This document shows positions 31,801-40,232 of a stretch of DNA of 64,000 nucleotides, one piece after another. The stretch covers positions 1 through 64,000 of the forward strand of contig JAVBKW010000010.1 in NCBI GenBank assembly GCA_031553855.1, written 5' to 3'. Position 1 is the first letter of the stretch; each line of letters begins with the position of its first letter. Source of the stretch: RACS-047 sp031553855 (GTDB lineage: Bacteria > Bacillota > Clostridia > Christensenellales > Pumilibacteraceae). Below the pieces are notes generated by a model. That model saw only the letters and a program-made list of their open reading frames with translations. It was not told where the DNA came from and did not search any database. The position numbers and the translations under genes were made by a program.

Positions 31801-32364
31801 TTACTCTATCCAGCTGACGGTGTTTTGAGCGCGCTCTTTTTGGGCGGGCTCTTTTTTTGCGTAGCCTAAAGCAAGGCAGCCATACACCTTATTTTCCTCT
31901 TGCACCCCGCATTTATTTAAAAAATTGCGGATAGGGGTTTTGTCGCACAGCGGAAAGGTGAGCTGATTTATCCAGCAGGAGTTAAGGCCGAGCGACTCGG
32001 CGGCTATCTGCATATTTTCAAGCGCGCAGGCGCAGCTGGAAAAGGGGAAAGGGGATGCAGGCGGGCAAGAAACAATAATAAAAGCGGGCGCGTTATAGAA
32101 AAAGTTGAAGGTGTTGTTGTCGCTGCGGCTTATTATCCTCTGTTTTGCCTCGTCGTCAACGGCGTCAAAAACAGCAGAGTTAAGTTCGCTCAAGACTTTT
32201 TCCGAGGTGATGACCGTAAAATGCCAGCTTTGAGCGTTCATCGCGCTTGGCGCATAGCGGCCGCAGTCTACGATAAGAGCGATGTCTTTTTTGTCAACTT
32301 TCTTTTGGCCTTCATAGCTTTTGCAGCTTTTTCTGGAAAGTATGGTTTTTATGGTCTCGTTCAT
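31801..32364 (-). CDS. Nitroreductase-family flavoprotein
   Basis: A 187-residue protein. ILSRKSCKSYEGQKKVDKKDI (residues 8-28) is the FMN-binding Arg/Ser start of the family; APSAMNAQSWHFTVI (about 38-52) and SLGLNSCWINQL (about 119-130) are further signatures. It reduces nitro or quinone compounds with NAD(P)H as an FMN dimer. The start ATG is preceded by GGAGG. It is a single gene. Confidence 0.85.
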   Translation of the reverse strand: MNETIKTILSRKSCKSYEGQKKVDKKDIALIVDCGRYAPSAMNAQSWHFTVITSEKVLSELNSAVFDAVDDEAKQRIISRSDNNTFNFFYNAPAFIIVSCPPASPFPFSSCACALENMQIAAESLGLNSCWINQLTFPLCDKTPIRNFLNKCGVQEENKVYGCLALGYAKKEPAQKERAQNTVSWIE

Positions 32365-32439
32365 TTGATTAAACCTCCGTATGATTATTAAGCGGCTGTC
32401 TTGCGGCTATAAGTAAAATCCGGTATGGATTTTTTAGAG

Positions 32440-32967
32440 CTATTTTAAACACGTATTGCCGAAGCAGTCAATTGCCGTAAGCAGCTCTAAATCCTTAAAG
32501 TGTATTTCGTAAATCGCCTCGCAGCCCAGATCATTATATGCCGCCGCCGAGCAAAATGTGACTCTTGATTGTATAAGCGCGCCCGCGCCGCCGATTGCCG
32601 CAAAGTAGACTGCGATGTTTTTTTTCATCGATTCTATAACGGCCGCGCTCCGTTTTCCCTTGCCTATCATAACCGTTAAGCCTTTTTCTAAAAGGGCGGG
32701 GGTGTAGTCGTCCATCCTCGAGCTTGTGGTGGGGCCGCAGGAGCCGATTATTTCATTTTCTTTTGCCGGAGCGGGGCCGCAATAATAAACGGCAAGGTTT
32801 TTTATGCTGACCGGCAGCGTTACGCCTTTTTCTATGGATTCGCATATCCGTTTATGCGCCGCGTCTCTTGCAGTATACACAACGCCCGAAAGCGAAACTA
32901 TATCGCCCGCTTTAAGCTCTTTTATTTGATCGTCTGAAAGAGGCAGCGTAATTTTTTTGATTTGCAT
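32440..32967 (-). CDS. Fumarate hydratase class I, beta subunit
   Basis: A 175-residue protein of the FumB/TtdB C-terminal type: LKAGDIVSLSGVVYTARDAAHKR at residues 17-39 and GSCGPTTSSRMDDY (about 73-86). The start ATG 32967 is the first after GGAGG, although the gap to that site is long; further upstream codons overlap the alpha gene. It forms the two-subunit [4Fe-4S] hydratase with the alpha subunit encoded just upstream. Tartrate dehydratase is an alternative substrate class. Confidence 0.88.
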   Translation of the reverse strand: MQIKKITLPLSDDQIKELKAGDIVSLSGVVYTARDAAHKRICESIEKGVTLPVSIKNLAVYYCGPAPAKENEIIGSCGPTTSSRMDDYTPALLEKGLTVMIGKGKRSAAVIESMKKNIAVYFAAIGGAGALIQSRVTFCSAAAYNDLGCEAIYEIHFKDLELLTAIDCFGNTCLK

Positions 32968-32990
32968 AAGAATACTATTTGACCTCCTTC

Positions 32991-33821
32991 TTAGAAAACA
33001 AGCTTTCCGTGCCGCACGCTGTGGCACTGCACGTTGACGGCTACGGGAAGCATTCCGATATGGGTGGGGCAGGTTTCAACGTGGACGGCGAGCGCGGTTA
33101 TGCCGCCGCCAAAGCCCTGCGCGCCGATACCCGTTTCATTTACCGCCGCTAAAATCTTTTTTTCTATTTCCGCCGCCGCTTTACTTGAGCCGGGCGTTCC
33201 GGTGCTTCTTGTAAGAGCCAGCTTTGAGAGCAGCGCGCATTTTTCCATCGTGCCGCCGATACCTATCCCCAGTACGAGCGGCGGGCAGGGGTTTGCGCCC
33301 GCGTCTTTCACCGCTTGCACCACACAGTCGATAATGCCTTTTTCTCCTTTGGACGGAGTGAGCATAAACACTCGGCTCATGTTCTCGCTGCCCGCGCCTT
33401 TTGCTAAGTAAGTTATTTCCAGTTTATCTCCGGTTTCCACAAAATAATGTATAACGGCCGGCGTATTAGAGCCGGTGTTGCGGCGGGTGAGTGGATCTGC
33501 GACCGACTTCCTTGCTGCCTTGTAGCCCTGTTCTACGCCGTTATTTAGCGCGTCATCAAAATTTCCCTCTATATGAACGTCTTGCCCGAGCCTCACAAAC
33601 AGCACAGCCTGCCCGCAATCCTGACACGCAAAGGCGTTGTTTTTTACAGCCGTTTCGTTGTTCTCGTTCAGCTTTTCAAGCGCCCATTTGCACAGAGCGG
33701 ACGGCTCGGTTTGCGCGGCCTTTTTCATAAGCGCGCAAGCCTCTTTTTCCACATTCACAAGCGCGTGCTTTATTAATGCGGCTAAGGGAGCGATTAAGTC
33801 TTTAGCGAATATAGTTTTCAT
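32991..33821 (-). CDS. Fumarate hydratase class I, alpha subunit
   Basis: A 276-residue protein with cluster cysteines in FACQDCGQAV, in PCPPLVLGIGIGG and in TMEKCALLSKLA, matching the FumA/TtdA N-terminal domain. It interconverts fumarate and malate together with the beta subunit. I start it at the ATG at 33821; an in-frame TTG is two codons upstream. It is divergent from walJ across about 75 bases. Confidence 0.88.
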   Translation of the reverse strand: MKTIFAKDLIAPLAALIKHALVNVEKEACALMKKAAQTEPSALCKWALEKLNENNETAVKNNAFACQDCGQAVLFVRLGQDVHIEGNFDDALNNGVEQGYKAARKSVADPLTRRNTGSNTPAVIHYFVETGDKLEITYLAKGAGSENMSRVFMLTPSKGEKGIIDCVVQAVKDAGANPCPPLVLGIGIGGTMEKCALLSKLALTRSTGTPGSSKAAAEIEKKILAAVNETGIGAQGFGGGITALAVHVETCPTHIGMLPVAVNVQCHSVRHGKLVF

Positions 33822-33861
33822 AATCAATATAATAACATAAAACCAAAAGGTTGTAAATTAT

Positions 33862-33890
33862 TTGCTAAAAACAAAAAAGTAAAGTATAAT
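33862..33890 (+). promoter_or_regulatory. Promoter giving a leaderless walJ transcript
   Basis: Weak -35 TTGCTA (33862-33867), 17 bases, TATAAT (33885-33890), then six bases to the ATG at 33897. Confidence 0.6.
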
Positions 33891-33896
33891 ACTGCT

Positions 33897-34682
33897 ATGG
33901 GTTTAAAGATTTGTTCGCTCTCAAGCTCAAGCTCCGGCAACTGCATCTATGTGGCAAGCGACACGACAAAAATTCTTATCGATTCGGGAATACCGCTCAA
34001 AAGGGTAGGCAACAGCCTGCGTGTGCTTTCCTCATCCTGCGACGGCCTTTCCGTACTCGTCACCCACACGCATTCCGACCATATCAGCGGCATACCGAAG
34101 ATATGCGCCGAATACGGCGCGAAGGTCTACGCGCACCGCCTTTCCTCGGATCTTCGTTATAAACGCGAATTTTGGGAAACGGACTTCAACGAGTTCGGTG
34201 ACGCGGATTTCACAATAGGCGATATACTTGTTTCGCCGTTCAGCGTCAGCCACGACGTGCCGACTGTCGGCTACGTTTTGAGCTGCGGGAATAAGTCTGT
34301 CAGCATTTTGACCGACTTAGGAGTTCTTTCGGGCGACAACCTTAATAAAATCAAAAACAGCGACCTTGTGTTTGTGGAGTCGAACCACGACGAGCAGATA
34401 CTTATGAATAATCCAAATTATGCTTACTATCTAAAGCGGCGGATATTGTCCGATAAAGGGCATCTTTCAAATTCCGCGTGCGCCGAGGTTGTGGCGCATC
34501 TTGCAAAAAGCGGTATAAGGCAGTTCGTTTTGGGGCATCTTTCAAAGGAAAACAATTATCCCGAGCTTGCCTTTAAAACTGTTGAGCGGCGGTTGTTTGC
34601 CGACGGAATAAAAGAGGGGACGGACGTGCGTATCGAAGTTGCGCCGTACGACAGAATGAGCGGCCTTTTTGAAATCTGCTAG
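33897..34682 (+). CDS. walJ: WalJ/YycJ-type metallo-beta-lactamase-fold hydrolase
   Basis: A 261-residue protein. SLSSSSSGNCIYV at the start and THTHSDHISGI (metal-binding HxHxDH, about residues 56-66) are diagnostic of the YycJ/WalJ group. VESNHDEQIL and HLSKENNYPELA follow. WalJ is a DNase-like enzyme linked to coordination of cell-wall and cell-division control. In Bacillus it is encoded near rlmH, and here rlmH lies three genes downstream, so the neighbourhood is partly conserved. Confidence 0.85.
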   Translation: MGLKICSLSSSSSGNCIYVASDTTKILIDSGIPLKRVGNSLRVLSSSCDGLSVLVTHTHSDHISGIPKICAEYGAKVYAHRLSSDLRYKREFWETDFNEFGDADFTIGDILVSPFSVSHDVPTVGYVLSCGNKSVSILTDLGVLSGDNLNKIKNSDLVFVESNHDEQILMNNPNYAYYLKRRILSDKGHLSNSACAEVVAHLAKSGIRQFVLGHLSKENNYPELAFKTVERRLFADGIKEGTDVRIEVAPYDRMSGLFEIC

Positions 34683-34722
34683 AGATAAAAGTTTGAACGC
34701 AAAGAGAGAATAAATCAGAATA

Positions 34723-35757
34723 ATGTTGAAGAAAGAGCTGAATCCTATAACAGGCGCGCGCGCGTATCTTTTCGCGGTAACCGCAAATCTGGCCGTACAA
34801 ATATTCGTGGCGGTCGTACTTGCGGCGGCGACGGTTTTAAGCGGCGGCAGCGCGCTGAACGTCGATATTGCCGAGTCCGCGCCGTTCAATTTTTCCGTTA
34901 TGCTCCTAATACAGGCAGGCTTTACTCTCGTGTATTATTTAGTAGTAAACCGCGGCGGCTTTCATCCCCTTATATGCTTTAAAAATAAGACCTCGCCCTT
35001 AAACTACATTTTTGCAGTAATTCTCGGTTTCGTTTCAATTCTTGCTTTCTATCCGCTCACGCTTTTATTTTCGGGTTTGATAGAAAAGACGGGTTATACT
35101 ATTTCCGCGCTTTCAGATATGAAAACGCCGTTCGACTTTATACTGGGTATCTTTGTTCTTCTCATTGCGGCGCCGTTTGGCGAGGAGCTGATATTCCGCA
35201 GCGCGCTTATTTCGGGCATTAAAAAGGACTCCGGATATATAAAAGCGGTTCTTTTGTCGGCTTTAGCTTTTTGTTTTATGCATATGAGCCCGAGCCAGAC
35301 TATGTATCAGTTCCTTTTGGGGATAGTACTCGGCTTTGCCGCGCTTATCACCCGCAGCGTTGCCGTTCCGATGATAATCCATTCCGTCAGTAATCTGACA
35401 GCTCTGCTGCTCGACTACACCGCGCTGGGTAATTTTGCGGAAAAAATTGTTTTGGGTATGCCCAGCGATTTTATCGCAGTTTTGACCGGAACGGGCTTTA
35501 CCGCCGTTTTCGGCGCGATTATTGTATTGATACTTTTCCTTATGAAAAAATTTCACGCTAAAACGACCGTAAATCTGAAGCTTGAATCGCTCCCTTTAGC
35601 GGAAAACGAGCAAATGCGGCAGGAAATGCCGAAAGAGTCAAAAGAAAAAGACCCGTCGTCAAAACAGGCGAGATTTATTTATTTCGCGGCGTTGGGAATT
35701 TGCATTATAATGTGGATAGTAAGTTTATTAACCGGAATATTCGGAAAGGCGGCGTAA
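34723..35757 (+). CDS. CPBP-family intramembrane protease, first of two
   Basis: A 344-residue protein with about eight membrane helices. The CPBP/Abi motifs are EELIFRSALISGI (EExxxR, about residues 148-160), CFMHMSPSQT and MIIHSVSNL. These are glutamate-type intramembrane proteases or related scaffolds. A charged segment (residues 285-310) precedes the last helix. It ends directly at the start of a second CPBP gene. Confidence 0.85.
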   Translation: MLKKELNPITGARAYLFAVTANLAVQIFVAVVLAAATVLSGGSALNVDIAESAPFNFSVMLLIQAGFTLVYYLVVNRGGFHPLICFKNKTSPLNYIFAVILGFVSILAFYPLTLLFSGLIEKTGYTISALSDMKTPFDFILGIFVLLIAAPFGEELIFRSALISGIKKDSGYIKAVLLSALAFCFMHMSPSQTMYQFLLGIVLGFAALITRSVAVPMIIHSVSNLTALLLDYTALGNFAEKIVLGMPSDFIAVLTGTGFTAVFGAIIVLILFLMKKFHAKTTVNLKLESLPLAENEQMRQEMPKESKEKDPSSKQARFIYFAALGICIIMWIVSLLTGIFGKAA

Positions 35758-36831
35758 ATGGAAACAACCCAAAACGAAAATATCGCAAAAGAGGAAATGG
35801 GCAGGGATAAAAAGCACCACAGGCTGATGGGCATATTGCTGTTCAGCGTCGCGTGCGGGCTGCTTGCCGTGCGCTCTGTTGTCGGGCTTATTTCAGATTA
35901 TATATCCGATACGGCGTCCGAGGTTATTTTCAACACCGTGCTGCAAATCGGAGTGCTTGTAGTGTTGCCGGTTCTGTTTTATATTTTTGCGTTCAAGCTA
36001 AAGCCTAAAGAGATATTAGCTTTTTCTTCGATACGCAAAACCAAATGGCAAAACTATATATTGGCGGCCATCATCGGCTTTCTTGCGATTTTCGTTACCA
36101 TGGGCATATCGATGATATGGCAAAACTTTATCGCTATGCTGGGATATACGCATTCGGTTCCCAAAGATACTCTGCCGGACACTTTTAATATCGGGGTTTT
36201 CCTGCTTTCGCTGTTTTTAACGGCTCTTCTGCCCGGTTTTTGCGAGGAATTTATGATGCGCGGCGGCTACCTTACCACCGTGCGTAAATCAAACAGCTTT
36301 ATTGCGACCGTAGTTATTATGGGTATAAGCTTCGGTCTTTTCCATCAATATATAACGCAGGTTTTTTATACCGCGCTTTTCGGCGCGCTGACGGCTGCGC
36401 TCACGCTGCGCTGCCGCTCTATCATACCCGCTATGATTATCCATTTTTTCAATAACGGAATGAGCGTTTATCTTGACAGCGCGGAAAAATACGGCTGGGT
36501 CGGCGGAAACTACAGCGATTTTATCAACGAAACGCTGATGACGCGTCCGGCTGCTATGCTCGGGATATATCTTCTTATTTGTATTTTGTTTGCCGGGTTT
36601 GTTATACTCTTTTGGAAACTGAACGCAGTAAAGGATAAAAAGGAACAGCAGGGGCAGCCGGATGTTTTTGACGGCGGCCAAAACGGCGGCGCGGCGGGCG
36701 CGCAGGCGCAAAATGGGCAGCTTTTAAGCGCGTTCAGGCCTACACTTGGCGATAACGTTTTCTATTACGGCGCGGCGGTGGTTGCGGCTCTTACGACAAT
36801 TTTCACGTTTATCTGGGGTTGGATGGTTTAA
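35758..36831 (+). CDS. CPBP-family intramembrane protease, second of two
   Basis: A 357-residue protein that starts at the base after the first CPBP gene's stop. It has about eight membrane helices and the motifs CEEFMMRGGYL (about residues 162-172), GLFHQYI and MIIHFFNNG. A linker rich in Gly, Gln and Ala (residues about 300-325) precedes the last helix. The pair may form a heteromeric membrane protein. They lie between walJ and rlmH. Confidence 0.85.
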   Translation: METTQNENIAKEEMGRDKKHHRLMGILLFSVACGLLAVRSVVGLISDYISDTASEVIFNTVLQIGVLVVLPVLFYIFAFKLKPKEILAFSSIRKTKWQNYILAAIIGFLAIFVTMGISMIWQNFIAMLGYTHSVPKDTLPDTFNIGVFLLSLFLTALLPGFCEEFMMRGGYLTTVRKSNSFIATVVIMGISFGLFHQYITQVFYTALFGALTAALTLRCRSIIPAMIIHFFNNGMSVYLDSAEKYGWVGGNYSDFINETLMTRPAAMLGIYLLICILFAGFVILFWKLNAVKDKKEQQGQPDVFDGGQNGGAAGAQAQNGQLLSAFRPTLGDNVFYYGAAVVAALTTIFTFIWGWMV

Positions 36832-36835
36832 AACT

Positions 36836-37291
36836 TTGGGCAAAAAGGTCAATATAATCTGCGTGGGCAAAATAAAGGAAAAGTATTTAAAGGATGCGAT
36901 CGCCGAATATTCAAAGCGGCTGAGCCGTTTCTGCGATTTTTCTATAACCGAATTGCCCGACTTTGCCGACGACGACGTATCCACAGAGAAAGAAAGCGCG
37001 CTTATTTTGCAGAAAATGAACGGTTGCAGCATTCTTTTGGATTTAAAAGGCGAGCAGATCACATCAGTCGGCATTGCTAAAATAATCGATAAAGCATATT
37101 CATCCGGCAGCGATACCGTAAGCTTTATTATAGGCGGTTCAAACGGCGTAGATCAGCGCGTAAAAGCCGCCGCCTCAAAAGCTATTGCTTTTGGCAATAT
37201 AACCTTTCCCCATCAGCTGATGCGGCTGGTATTAACGGAGCAAATATACCGCGCTTTCAATATTTGCGCCAATACTCCTTATCACAAATAG
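36836..37291 (+). CDS. rlmH: 23S rRNA pseudouridine-1915 N3-methyltransferase RlmH
   Basis: A 151-residue SPOUT methyltransferase. VNIICVGKIKEKYLKDAIAEY is the RlmH start, IIGGSNGVDQRVK holds the SAM loop, and the family C-terminus LVLTEQIYRAFNICANTPYHK is present. The most likely start is the TTG at 36836, four bases after the CPBP stop, as no ATG lies between the overlap and the conserved start. It methylates helix 69 of 23S rRNA. Confidence 0.92.
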   Translation: MGKKVNIICVGKIKEKYLKDAIAEYSKRLSRFCDFSITELPDFADDDVSTEKESALILQKMNGCSILLDLKGEQITSVGIAKIIDKAYSSGSDTVSFIIGGSNGVDQRVKAAASKAIAFGNITFPHQLMRLVLTEQIYRAFNICANTPYHK

Positions 37292-37320
37292 GCAAGGTTT
37301 GAGCAGAACTTTAACCTAAA

Positions 37321-37350
37321 GCAAGGCTGTGAGTGGAGTCACAGTCTTGC
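37321..37350. terminator. Hairpin after rlmH
   Basis: GCAAGGCTGTGA pairs with TCACAGTCTTGC (one mismatch), followed by a short A/T-rich stretch rather than a clear T-run. Confidence 0.5.
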
Positions 37351-37384
37351 ATAAAAAGCATAATATGTATCGAGGTATTCTCTT

Positions 37385-38230
37385 ATGTATACATATTATC
37401 AGCTTTTAGACGATATAAACTCACTATCGCATTCAGGGCTTGAAACGGGAGCTATAGGGCAGAGCGTTGAGGGACGGATGATTCCTTACGCGTTCACAGG
37501 GCGCAAAACCGGCCCGCAGGTCATCGTTACGGGCGGCATCCACGCGCGCGAGCATATATCCTCTTATCTCACAGTTTGCCAGCTTTTCCACCTTGTCAAA
37601 AACAAGGATAAGCTTTGCGGCGGCATATATTTTGTTCCGATGGTGAATCCTGACGGCAACCTAATCGCGGCGTGCGGACTAAAGACGCTTTCCCCGCAGA
37701 GGCGCAATTTTGTGGAGGGGTTATGCGGTAAGGATTGCGCGCTTTATAAGGCAAACGCCGCGGGAGTGGACCTGAACGTAAATTTTGAGGCGCGCTGGGG
37801 TACGGGCAAAAGCAACGTTTTCATGCCCGACAGCGCAAATTTCGTCGGCTACTCGCCTTTTTCCGAGCCCGAAACAAAAGCGTTAAGGGATTTTACGCTT
37901 TTTGTTAAGCCGGATTGTACTTTAAGCTACCATTGTATAGGCCGCGAACTGTACTGGGATTTTTTTCAAGACGGGAAAAGGCGGGAACGGGATGAAAAGC
38001 TGGCGCAGTTTGTCAATACCTACCTTAATTATAAAATCATAAAAAACGACGGCTCAAGCGCAGGCGGGTATAAGGACTGGTGTATCGAATCGCTTAAGAT
38101 CCCGTCGCTGACAATAGAGCTTGTGAGTGAAAACCATCGTCATCCGTTTGTTGACTATTCTTGCGCCTCAAGCGACATAGAACGCAACCTTCCGCTATTA
38201 GAGGGATTGCTCAAATATCTGCAAAACTAG
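37385..38230 (+). CDS. M14-family zinc carboxypeptidase
   Basis: A 281-residue protein. GGIHAREHISS (HxxE zinc ligands, about residues 55-65), VPMVNPDGN, AGVDLNVNF, SYHCIGRELYWDF (third ligand) and SLTIELV (general base Glu, about residues 238-244) give a complete M14 active site. No signal peptide is visible, so it probably acts in the cytoplasm on peptidoglycan or peptide fragments. The TAG stop lies inside the left end of a CTAG-ended repeat, so the repeat has set the C-terminus. Confidence 0.88.
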   Translation: MYTYYQLLDDINSLSHSGLETGAIGQSVEGRMIPYAFTGRKTGPQVIVTGGIHAREHISSYLTVCQLFHLVKNKDKLCGGIYFVPMVNPDGNLIAACGLKTLSPQRRNFVEGLCGKDCALYKANAAGVDLNVNFEARWGTGKSNVFMPDSANFVGYSPFSEPETKALRDFTLFVKPDCTLSYHCIGRELYWDFFQDGKRRERDEKLAQFVNTYLNYKIIKNDGSSAGGYKDWCIESLKIPSLTIELVSENHRHPFVDYSCASSDIERNLPLLEGLLKYLQN

Positions 38231-38400
38231 AAAAGAATTCATCATGCTTTTTACGGACTGCGCTCGTTCATTTAGCTTTGGTTACGTATCAGATAAATGC
38301 GCTTATCGCCGCATTCACGACTGTTGTCCGCCAAAGCACGCGGCTTCTTTCCTAGTAAAAATTATGCTTTAGGCAAGCCGACAGCAACCAAAAGGAAAAA
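38227..38400 (+). repeat. CTAG-ended dispersed element, copy 3, with tail
   Basis: CTAGAAAAGAA at 38227 to TTCTTTCCTAG at 38355, more diverged inside than the other copies. The tail ATTATGC...GCAAGCCGACAGCAACC leads directly into the AAAAGG ribosome site of tadA. Confidence 0.7.
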
Positions 38401-38403
38401 GTA

Positions 38404-38877
38404 ATGGAGTATACTGAAGAAAAAATCGAAGAGCTTATGAAAGAGGCTATCGCTTTAGCGGGCGAGGCCGCGCGCCGTAGCGAAGTGCCGGTAGGCGCGC
38501 TGATAGTAAGGGACGGGGAAATAGTCGCCTCGGCGTTCAACCGCCGCGAGCTGGACAGCGACCCCACCGCCCACGCCGAGGTGTTGGCGCTGCGTAAAGC
38601 GGGGGCGGCGCTCGGCGTGTGGAATTTAAGCGGCTGCGATATGTTCGTAACGCTCGAGCCTTGCGCTATGTGTGCGGGCGCGATAGTAAACGCAAGAATA
38701 AGCAGGGTGTTTTTCGGCGCGTACGATAAGCGTTTCGGTTTTTTGGGGACTTTAGGCAATATCGCTCAGGACGAGCGGCTCAATCACAGGGCGATCGTGC
38801 GCGGAGGCATACTCGAAGAGGAATGTCTAAAGCCTATACAGGCGTTTTTTAAAGTGCGCCGTATAAAAAACCAGTAA
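38404..38877 (+). CDS. tadA: tRNA-specific adenosine deaminase TadA
   Basis: A 157-residue protein. HAEVLALRKAG (zinc ligand His and catalytic Glu) and PCAMCAGAI (Cys ligands) are the cytidine-deaminase-fold motifs of TadA. FGAYDKRFGFLGTL is close to the TadA consensus. It converts A34 to inosine in tRNA-Arg(ACG), the tRNA encoded in this window. The ribosome site AAAAGG is part of the tail of the preceding repeat. Confidence 0.93.
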   Translation: MEYTEEKIEELMKEAIALAGEAARRSEVPVGALIVRDGEIVASAFNRRELDSDPTAHAEVLALRKAGAALGVWNLSGCDMFVTLEPCAMCAGAIVNARISRVFFGAYDKRFGFLGTLGNIAQDERLNHRAIVRGGILEEECLKPIQAFFKVRRIKNQ

Positions 38878-38951
38878 ACGCCGAATAAAAATATACAAAA
38901 ATTTCAAAATATCCTTAGTCTTTTTGGCAGGCTTTAAGAGAGCAAAAAAGT

Positions 38952-38980
38952 TTGACTAATTTTATATTTTTATCTATAAT
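38952..38980 (+). promoter_or_regulatory. Promoter with a very short leader (glmU-like)
   Basis: TTGACT (38952-38957), 17 bases, TATAAT (38975-38980), then AGGTGGGTA directly before the ATG at 38990. The purines are too close to act as a normal ribosome site. Confidence 0.7.
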
Positions 38981-38989
38981 AGGTGGGTA

Positions 38990-40093
38990 ATGGATAATTT
39001 GATAAACGGAATCATTTTAAAGGTTTGTTCGCAAAAGATGGGCAACACCGCCGAAATCGAGATACTTGGCAAAACTATGCTCGACTGGGTGAGAATTTCC
39101 TTAGGCGATAACCCTTGCCGCGCAGTGGATTATATCGACGGCGAGGAGCTTCCGCCGCTTATCCGCCCGTATCTTGACCCCGACCTGCCGTATACGGCCG
39201 TATTGTTTTCCGATACTCCGCTCATCACTAAAAAAACGGTGGGCGAGGCTATTGAGGAACTCAAAAGCTCCGGCAAAAACGTCATCAAAATGACGCGCGG
39301 TTACGTGTTCAACACGGAATATCTATATAAGTCCGACAAAATTTATACAGAGCAAACGTATTATTTTGAGGTGGACGATTTTGTGACCGCCTTTTCGTTC
39401 AAGCAGGTCGCGCTGATTTCCGATATCCTGAAAAACAGGATACTTGACTACCATTTAGAACAGGGCGTACAGTTTGAGGATATTTCGTCGGCTTACATCG
39501 GCTGCGACGTAGTTTTAGGCAAGGGCGTGGTTATCGGGCCGAATAATATTTTAAAGGGCAAAACTGTGGTTAAGGACGGCGTTAAAATCGTCGCCAACTG
39601 CATAATAGAGAACAGTATTATCGACGAGGGTGCAAAGGTCAATTCCTCTCAAATTTATAAAAGCTATATAGGCAAGCGCACGTCGGTCGGGCCGTTTGCA
39701 TACGTGCGCCCCGAAAGCGTTATCGGCGCGGACTGCAAGATCGGCGATTTTGTGGAAATAAAGAAAAGTATTTTGGGCGATAATTGCAAGGTGAGCCATC
39801 TTTCATACGTGGGCGACTGCGAGATGGGAAATAGCTGCAACGTAGGCTGCGGCGTGGTTTTTGTGAATTACGACGGCAAGGATAAGCATAAGGCAAAAGT
39901 CGGCAACAACGTTTTTGTAGGCTCGAACAGCAATATAATCGCCCCCGTCACTTTAAATGACGGCGCTTTTATCGCGGCAGGCTCAACTATAACCGACAGC
40001 GTGGACGCGGGCGCTTTGGCGATAGCAAGGGCAAGACAGGTTGTTAAAAACGACTGGCAGAATAATAAATTCGCCAAAAAAGACAACACTTAA
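38990..40093 (+). CDS. glmU: GlmU-like protein with intact acetyltransferase and degenerate uridyltransferase domain
   Basis: A 367-residue protein, about 90 shorter than normal GlmU. The left-handed beta-helix is complete: GPFAYVRPESV, GDFVEIKKS, HLSYVGDCEMG (catalytic His), and VNYDGKDKHKAKVG with VFVGSNSNIIAPVTL. The N-terminal part keeps late uridyltransferase elements (SDTPLITKKTVGEAI) but lacks the LAAGxGTRM nucleotide loop and the metal-binding residues around it. It can probably still acetylate glucosamine-1-phosphate, but UDP-GlcNAc formation would need another protein. It is followed by prs, as in Bacillus. Confidence 0.85.
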   Translation: MDNLINGIILKVCSQKMGNTAEIEILGKTMLDWVRISLGDNPCRAVDYIDGEELPPLIRPYLDPDLPYTAVLFSDTPLITKKTVGEAIEELKSSGKNVIKMTRGYVFNTEYLYKSDKIYTEQTYYFEVDDFVTAFSFKQVALISDILKNRILDYHLEQGVQFEDISSAYIGCDVVLGKGVVIGPNNILKGKTVVKDGVKIVANCIIENSIIDEGAKVNSSQIYKSYIGKRTSVGPFAYVRPESVIGADCKIGDFVEIKKSILGDNCKVSHLSYVGDCEMGNSCNVGCGVVFVNYDGKDKHKAKVGNNVFVGSNSNIIAPVTLNDGAFIAAGSTITDSVDAGALAIARARQVVKNDWQNNKFAKKDNT

Positions 40094-40108
40094 AATTAAG
40101 GAAAATAG

Positions 40109-40149
40109 AGGCGGATGGGTCGGCGGCTTTCAATAAACTCTATCCGCCT
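40109..40149 (+). terminator. Hairpin between glmU and prs
   Basis: AGGCGGAT (40109-40116) pairs with ATCCGCCT (40142-40149), followed by TTAATA; a weak terminator. Confidence 0.45.
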
Positions 40150-40232
40150 TTAATACGTCCTTATCATATAAAATATGTATTAAACACCGGCACATAAGAA
40201 TAAGAAAAAATTATTTGGAGGCAAATATTTAA

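Noticed and set aside
33034..33411. Plus-strand frame of 125 codons
   Set aside because: It is antisense to the fumarase alpha gene, which has its cluster cysteines in order; codon pattern indicates a shadow.
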